Positions 6,822 through 10,788 of a stretch of 10,788 nt of DNA are shown one piece after another. The notes below the pieces were generated by a model. The model was not told the origin of the DNA and made no database searches. It worked only from the letters and a program-made list of their open reading frames with translations. A program made the position numbers and the translations under genes. The DNA is from Deltaproteobacteria bacterium (GTDB taxonomy: Bacteria; Myxococcota; Polyangia; Polyangiales; B10-G4): NCBI GenBank assembly GCA_019312705.1, contig JAFDCW010000068.1:1-10788 (forward strand). Reading direction: 5' to 3'. Every line of letters starts with the position of its first letter. The stretch's first letter is position 1.

Positions 6822-7505
6822 CTCCCGGCCTGCGCCGATTGCCCCTCAGTCACCCCGATTCACACAACCATCCGCGTGCACGTCCCGCACTCGGGCCTCG
6901 TCCCGAAGTACTGCACATCCGACCGCGACGACTCATGCCGCGAAGCCGACCGCGTCTTCGGCCTCACCTATCTGTTCGAGTTTGACCAGCACGCCGAAGG
7001 CCGCCTTTGGTGCTCCTACCCCAGTCCGCCCGGCGTGTTCCGAACGCCGCTCTGCGACGACGTCGAGATCACCACGCCCCAGTCAGCCCGAGACGTTTCG
7101 CCTCCGGACGAGCGTAATTTCCACGTCGTGGTGCAAGGGTGCGAACCCACGACGCTCGCCCCGCCGCGTGAAGGCGACGCTTGCGGCGTACTGACTCGGT
7201 CAAACGGCCTGCCCGTCGATAGCTGTGGCGAGTCGATGTTCTGCCGCTCGATGGACTCCAGGTGCGCGCCGCTTCCCGAAGCGTGCGCAAGCGACGCCGA
7301 ATGCAACGACGTCATGGTCATCGACGAGACCGGTCTGCGCGTGCGCTTCGCCTGCGACATCGCCAGCTCCGAATGTGTCTGGCCAGACGAGTGCTTGGAC
7401 ACCTCGGACTGCGAGCGCAGCCATTCGCGATGCATATCGCGGACGGGGCGCTGTCACACGTTCACCTGCGAGACCGGTCGATGTGTCGGCGTCGCCCCAC
7501 GCTAG
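6783..7505 (+). CDS. Cys-rich lipoprotein of unknown function (240 aa)
   Basis: The signal peptide MLAMLTILATLAILPAC ends in a Leu-Pro-Ala-Cys lipobox with Cys 17; Ala-Asp follow the Cys. The N-terminal half (20-125) has scattered Cys and no recognised fold. From about residue 130 the protein becomes a string of short Cys-spaced modules (DSCGESMFCRSMDSRC, EACASDAECND, ECLDTSDCERSHSRC, GRCHTFTCETGRC), a style common in secreted Myxococcota lipoproteins and stabilised by disulfides. It starts 46 bases after the previous lipoprotein gene on the same strand, so co-transcription is likely. The ribosome site is weak (ACGAG at 6771-6775). ATG 6792 would still leave a functional but short signal peptide. 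The stop at 7503-7505 is followed two bases later by the stop of a convergent frame. Confidence 0.8.
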   Translation: MLAMLTILATLAILPACADCPSVTPIHTTIRVHVPHSGLVPKYCTSDRDDSCREADRVFGLTYLFEFDQHAEGRLWCSYPSPPGVFRTPLCDDVEITTPQSARDVSPPDERNFHVVVQGCEPTTLAPPREGDACGVLTRSNGLPVDSCGESMFCRSMDSRCAPLPEACASDAECNDVMVIDETGLRVRFACDIASSECVWPDECLDTSDCERSHSRCISRTGRCHTFTCETGRCVGVAPR

Positions 7506-7507
7506 GG

Positions 7508-7759
7508 CTAGGGCGTGGCGCAGAGGTACTCGATGGTATTGACGAAGAGGTTTTGCAGCGCCGTCGGCGTCGCAGCGGTCGTATTCCAGTCCGTCAGCGG
7601 GCCACCGACGCTGCCGTTCCCGTTCCAGTAGACGACCATGCCGTTGCCGGACCCGATGCCTTCGGTGATTTGCAGCCCCGGGCCGCTGCCATTTCCAACG
7701 GGCGTCGTGTCTTTTTTGCGATCGTTTGGGGCGCGCTCCGAGGCGTGGTACCGCTCCAA
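7508..7759 (-). pseudogene. C-terminal remnant of a secreted protein (or 83-aa small ORF)
   Basis: The frame from the stop at 7508-7510 back to about 7700 is protein-like: Gly/Asn-rich strands (GLQITEGIGSGNGMVVYWNG) and then a terminal helix LQNLFVNTIEYLC. Third positions are GC-rich on this strand. A Gly-rich strand, a 'VVYW' strand and a closing 'LFxNxIEYxC' helix look like the last piece of a larger envelope protein. The first 19 residues from ATG 7759 (including Lys-Lys from the A6 run at 7712-7717) do not look like a signal peptide or domain, and no upstream frame continues the protein. I read it as a truncated gene whose 5' part is gone, ending tail to tail with the 6783 gene. A genuine 83-residue protein is possible but less likely. 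Confidence 0.4.
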
Positions 7760-7760
7760 C

Positions 7761-7766
7761 GAGGAA
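7761..7766 (+). promoter_or_regulatory. Ribosome binding site fixing the 7774 start
   Basis: GAGGAA at 7761-7766 is seven bases before ATG 7774. It is the best-placed Shine-Dalgarno in the window and sets this start over the longer open frame from 7726. Confidence 0.7.
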
Positions 7767-7773
7767 CAGCCGC

Positions 7774-8385
7774 ATGAAGTCGTGTGAATATGACGGCGCG
7801 CTGCTTGGTGAGCCGCGCTCCCATCCCTGGAGTGATTCCGTGGCGAGCGCCTCCCACCGCTACCACGACCTCACGGCGCACCCCGGCCTCATCCGGACCT
7901 CGCTCGAGGACCTCCTGCCCTGGAGCCACTACCGAGGCATCACCCATCTGTACGAGCTGCTCGAGCGGCTGAACGTCCCCGGGTCGCTGCTCGAATCGAA
8001 CGACTGTGCATTCTCTGGGCCCGCCGTAAGCGACGCTGCGCAATTCGACAAGACCCTCCAGTGTCAGGGGCGAGTGATGGTCCTGTACCGTGAGCTCGAG
8101 TGCAACCTCTCCCTGCCCCGGGTGCAGGGGCTGGCGCACGCGATGCATGTTCACCTCGCGACCCATGACCCGGACTTCGAGTGGGGGATGGTGGGGACGA
8201 CGATCGCGCCCACGCGCTACGTCGACCTCCCCGGCGCCCGCGACGCGCAACTCGGTCACCAGCTCATGCTTTCGTTCTGGGCCTGGGGGGACTCCGAGGC
8301 GGAGGTCATGGACAACCTCGACCGCGTCATCGTGAACCTCGCCGGGGCCGTCGCGGAAGCGGTTCGTCAAACCACGAGTTCATGA
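7774..8385 (+). CDS. Cytosolic protein of unknown function (203 aa)
   Basis: The protein has no signal peptide or membrane segment. Visible blocks are RTSLEDLLPWSHYRGITHLY and ELLERLNVPGS (41-71), a middle part with LYRELECNLSLPRVQGLAHAMHVHL (104-128), DFEWGMVGTTIAPTRYVDLPG (134-154), and a C-terminal helix from SFWAWGDSEAEVMDNLDRVI on. The alternation of predicted helices and strands suggests one folded alpha/beta domain. I do not recognise the family, although the 'FEWG', 'YVDLPG' and 'FWAWG' blocks look like conserved positions. It lies 77 bases before the hydrolase lipoprotein on the same strand, so the two may be co-transcribed, but nothing in the sequence links their functions. The strong ribosome site suggests active translation. 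Confidence 0.8.
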   Translation: MKSCEYDGALLGEPRSHPWSDSVASASHRYHDLTAHPGLIRTSLEDLLPWSHYRGITHLYELLERLNVPGSLLESNDCAFSGPAVSDAAQFDKTLQCQGRVMVLYRELECNLSLPRVQGLAHAMHVHLATHDPDFEWGMVGTTIAPTRYVDLPGARDAQLGHQLMLSFWAWGDSEAEVMDNLDRVIVNLAGAVAEAVRQTTSS

Positions 8386-8462
8386 CGCACGCGGCCGCAG
8401 ACGATCCGCGCCGACTACCCCTCACCTCGCGCCGGCCAGGCCGCGATGGTAAGGTCCCCGCG

Positions 8463-10145
8463 ATGAAACGAAACTCATTTGTATGCCTGCTGCTTTCGGT
8501 TGTCCTCATGGCGGCGTGCGCCGGCGAACCCGTGAAATCGGACGAAGCCGCATGTGAAGAGGCCATCGCCGTCATCAGCGAGTGCACCGGGGTGACCCCC
8601 CCGTTTCCCAGCGAGGGGTGCCTCAGCGAGTACGCCGACGCGGCGGACCGAGTGACCGCCGAGGGCTGCGGCGCCCTCGACATGTCCGACGGCAAGGCCG
8701 ATGCGGGCGGGTTCTTCTGCTGGCCCATCAACCGTTGGTTTGGCCTCTGCAACGAGGACACCCTCTCGGAGGCCGGGGCTATAGCGTCCCTCGAAGACGT
8801 GTGCGGCGGCGCGGACACTGCGCTCTGTGACGCGCTGCGTGTGCGCGACTTCCTGAGCGCAGGCGCCGAAGCACGGCGGCTCGTCGCCGAGACAGATCGC
8901 GAGACGGTCCTCTCCAATCCCGCGTTCCGCTACTACGTGCGTGAGCGCATCGTTTCTCTGCTCGTGTACAACGTCGTGACGGACCTGGGGCGCACGACGG
9001 TAGACGTGGCGACATACCGCGACTCGGCCGACGCCGTGCTCAGCGAGCATTACCCGGCCTACGAGCCCGAGAGCTTCGCCATGGCGCGCGAGGCTGCACC
9101 GCCGGCGCCGGCGGAGACGTGCAGCACGCCGCGGGCTGGGCTGTTGATCTATCCAGGTGTCGTGCGCCTCACGGATCGCGCCGAGTTCGACGAGCAACGC
9201 GCCGCGCTGGCGACAGCCCTGCCGTGCCTCGCCGTCGAGCGCGTGGAGACCGGGAGCTTCGTCGACCCCGAGATCAACGCCCAGCAAGCCGTCGCGCCGG
9301 TCGAGGCGCTGCGCGCTGCCCACGGCGACATCCCGTTTCATTTGCTCGGCTACAGCCAGGGCAGCCGCAACTCGCTGCAAACCCTCATCGATCATCCGTC
9401 GATCGCGTCGTCGGTCCAGAGCGTGGTGACCTTGAACTCGGCGGCCCACGGCTCGGAGGTCGCCGATACGTTCCACACCGCGCTCAGCTTCCTCGAAGGC
9501 AGCGACGAGGCGTGCGACTGGGTCGATGACATCGCCCGGCCCATGTGCCTGTGGGCCGCGGAGCGGTCGGTGCAGCCGTCGGCGGGCATCCTGAGGCTCA
9601 TCGCCACCGCGATGGGTGTACCGATAGAGGACCTCTCAGCGTTCATCGCCGCCGAAGACGGCGTCGCGGCCGCCCCCAACCTCAGCGCGTTCCTCCGGGC
9701 GCATCTGCCGGGAGTGCTGAGCCTCACGACCTCGGCCGCCGCTGACTTCTGGCGTGATCAAGCGCCCGCGCTGCCGCGCCACGTGATGTACCTGTCGTTT
9801 CGGTCGGTCGTGAGCGACCGCGACGCGAACCTGCCGAACAGCAACGCCCTCAGCTTCGACCTCTTGCGCAACGCCGGGGGGACCAGCCCGTGGAACGACA
9901 TGCAGGTGCGCCTCGCGAATCAGCGTATCGGCGGGCCGGTGCAGGACCTCGAGGTCGTCGAGCCCGTCGCCGAGGGCAACCATTGGCAGTGGGAGCTCGC
10001 GACCGGCGCCGTCCCCGAGAACGTCATGCCCGCGGATATGACCGAGCGCATCCCGCACGAGGCTCTGCTCGTCGCACACTACCAAGCGTTGGCCGAGGTC
10101 GGCCTGTTGTACGCGGCGTCTGCCCCGTCCGGGTCCGGCATCTAG
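8463..10145 (+). CDS. Alpha/beta-hydrolase (lipase-like) lipoprotein, 560 aa
   Basis: The signal peptide ends in a Met-Ala-Ala-Cys lipobox (Cys 19). Residues 20-125 are a Cys-rich N-terminal region (Cys 31, 41, 53, 69, 86, 96, 114, 122) that includes SDGKADA (75-81). An alpha/beta-hydrolase domain covers about 220-550: a strand LLIYPGVVRL, the nucleophile elbow HLLGYSQGSRNS with Ser 298, and then VVTLNSAAHGSEVADTF, typical of lipase-type hydrolases. Asp 452 or 454 (SDRDANLP) and His 507 (EGNHWQWE) are the best candidates for the rest of the triad and fall in the expected Ser-Asp-His order. The enzyme probably cleaves ester bonds outside the cytoplasm while anchored by lipid; the substrate is unknown. 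ATG 8463 has AAGG nine bases upstream; the longer open frame to 8181 overlaps the previous gene and is not protein-like. Confidence 0.85.
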   Translation: MKRNSFVCLLLSVVLMAACAGEPVKSDEAACEEAIAVISECTGVTPPFPSEGCLSEYADAADRVTAEGCGALDMSDGKADAGGFFCWPINRWFGLCNEDTLSEAGAIASLEDVCGGADTALCDALRVRDFLSAGAEARRLVAETDRETVLSNPAFRYYVRERIVSLLVYNVVTDLGRTTVDVATYRDSADAVLSEHYPAYEPESFAMAREAAPPAPAETCSTPRAGLLIYPGVVRLTDRAEFDEQRAALATALPCLAVERVETGSFVDPEINAQQAVAPVEALRAAHGDIPFHLLGYSQGSRNSLQTLIDHPSIASSVQSVVTLNSAAHGSEVADTFHTALSFLEGSDEACDWVDDIARPMCLWAAERSVQPSAGILRLIATAMGVPIEDLSAFIAAEDGVAAAPNLSAFLRAHLPGVLSLTTSAAADFWRDQAPALPRHVMYLSFRSVVSDRDANLPNSNALSFDLLRNAGGTSPWNDMQVRLANQRIGGPVQDLEVVEPVAEGNHWQWELATGAVPENVMPADMTERIPHEALLVAHYQALAEVGLLYAASAPSGSGI

Positions 10146-10190
10146 CTCGCTATCTCAGGCGCTGGCGCACGCACCCCCGCGCTCGGCTGC

Positions 10191-10697
10191 TCACTCGCAA
10201 GCAGGCGGCGGATACGCCCCGCCGAGCAGGGTCACGTCGCGCTCGGCGCGCATCACCTCGCCTGCCTCCATGGGCAGCGAGGCCTCGATGCGGAAGAGCT
10301 CGCCGACGACGCAGGCCGGGTCGTTGACGATGCCGGTGTAGCCGATGAGCTTGCGCCAGCCTTCGTGGTCCGGGTCGTCGAAGCGCACGGCCACCTCGAC
10401 GTCCTGGGCTCGCCGGCTCTCGTCCGCGGGCTGCATGCGCAGGCGCACGGGCGGTCGCTCCATGTCCATGCCCGTGCCGCGCACACGCAGGGAGATCCAC
10501 ATGTGCCAGCCTCCCTGGGCCCCGCGAATCAGCTCTACCTCTTGGCCGTCGTCGAGGGCCTCGAAGCGCCAGGAGCCGGTGCCGAGCTCGAGCTCCGCGG
10601 GCGCGCCCGCCGTGGGCAGCCCGCAACCGAGCAGCCCGGAGCCGACGAGGCCGAGGCACAGAACCATGAGTGGGAGCTTCTTCATCATCATCAACAC
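10191..10697 (-). CDS. Small lipoprotein of unknown function (168 aa)
   Basis: The sequence starts with Met/Lys and a hydrophobic core (KKLPLMVLCLGLVGSGLLGC); the lipobox Leu-Leu-Gly-Cys gives Cys 25. The mature part is a single beta-rich domain: LELGTGSWRFEALDDGQEVE, then QGGWHMWISLRVRG, then VRFDDPDHEGWRKLIGYTGI and a closing Cys. The 'GGWHxWxSxRVRG' and 'GWRxLxG' patterns recall a family of myxobacterial lipoproteins with no assigned role, from memory. GTG 10697 has GAGG nine bases upstream; three consecutive ATG codons at 10691-10683 are alternatives that keep the signal peptide. It starts 11 bases after the stop of the gene at the right edge, so the two form an operon on the - strand. 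Confidence 0.8.
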   Translation of the reverse strand: MLMMMKKLPLMVLCLGLVGSGLLGCGLPTAGAPAELELGTGSWRFEALDDGQEVELIRGAQGGWHMWISLRVRGTGMDMERPPVRLRMQPADESRRAQDVEVAVRFDDPDHEGWRKLIGYTGIVNDPACVVGELFRIEASLPMEAGEVMRAERDVTLLGGAYPPPACE

Positions 10698-10708
10698 CAG
10701 AGTGCGCC

Positions 10709-10788
10709 TCAGCGGCGGCGGCGGCGCGCGGCGACCAGGCCGAGCGCGACCGCGAAGAGACCAAAGAGGGGGCTCGCGGAGTCGCTGC
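10709..10788 (-). CDS. C-terminal tail of a surface-anchored protein, cut by the window edge
   Basis: Only the last 25 residues are visible. They run from Ser-Asp-Ser-Ala-Ser-Pro through a hydrophobic helix (LFGLFAVALGLVAA) to five consecutive Arg and a stop at 10711-10709. A short polar lead, one helix and a terminal Arg cluster is the form of MYXO-CTERM and related sorting tails, which hold the protein in the membrane before processing to the surface. The Cys of the classical MYXO-CTERM motif is not in the visible part; it could lie upstream. The stop is 11 bases before the start of the lipoprotein gene. Confidence 0.65.
   Translation of the reverse strand, partial: SDSASPLFGLFAVALGLVAARRRRR

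Noticed and set aside
5924..6853. 309-codon - strand frame opposite the duplicated-domain lipoprotein
   Set aside because: A typical mirror frame of a C3-rich gene, Ala/Val/Arg/Gly-rich; the + strand has a lipobox and repeated domain.
7701..7720. T6 run as an intrinsic terminator of the 6783 gene
   Set aside because: No stable hairpin lies directly upstream, and it is over 200 bases past the stop codon.
8181..8462. N-terminal extension of the hydrolase gene
   Set aside because: It overlaps the 7774 gene in another frame, is Arg/Gly/Pro-rich, and precedes a clear lipoprotein signal at 8463.

Overview
The window is GC-rich DNA, probably from a member of the Myxococcota, most like the Sandaracinaceae/Polyangiales. 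The grounds are very high GC with strong third-position bias, five predicted lipoproteins in about 5 kb, an OmpA-type lipoprotein with thrombospondin-type-3-like acidic repeats, zinc-ribbon/membrane/ectodomain proteins, and a gene tail with a hydrophobic segment plus five arginines like a MYXO-CTERM-type anchor. The lineage rests on sequence style and family recall, not on a marker gene.

Layout. Bases 1-1154: a G-rich tandem hexamer repeat (24 units, in frame as Gly-Asn) runs into an HNH endonuclease gene broken near base 399; the HNH half is an intact frame with its own plausible ribosome binding site. Bases 1155-1600: no convincing gene, but two inverted repeats. Bases 1601-3642: three + strand genes for small membrane proteins of unknown function. 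Bases 3678-4236: a - strand gene whose two halves lie in different frames and join if one base is removed from a C run at 4087-4090 (G run on the coding strand). Its start codon shares bases with the start of the + strand gene at 4235-4834, which encodes a three-helix membrane protein with a PH/GRAM-like tail. Bases 4890-5603: an OmpA-like lipoprotein on the - strand. Bases 5744-7505: two + strand lipoproteins, one made of two copies of a Cys-paired beta domain and one Cys-rich. Bases 7508-7759: a - strand C-terminal remnant. Bases 7774-10145: a cytosolic protein of unknown function followed by a large alpha/beta-hydrolase lipoprotein. Bases 10191-10788: two - strand genes in tandem, a small lipoprotein and the C-terminal tail of a gene cut by the window edge.

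The genes read mostly as independent cell-envelope proteins. I see no operon with an obvious shared pathway, no tRNA or rRNA, no CRISPR array, no complete mobile element and no defence locus. The most useful observations are the two broken genes, the head-to-head start overlap at 4234-4237, the tandem repeats built into coding sequence, and the internal domain duplication at 5744-6736. I did not find a convincing new multi-gene system.
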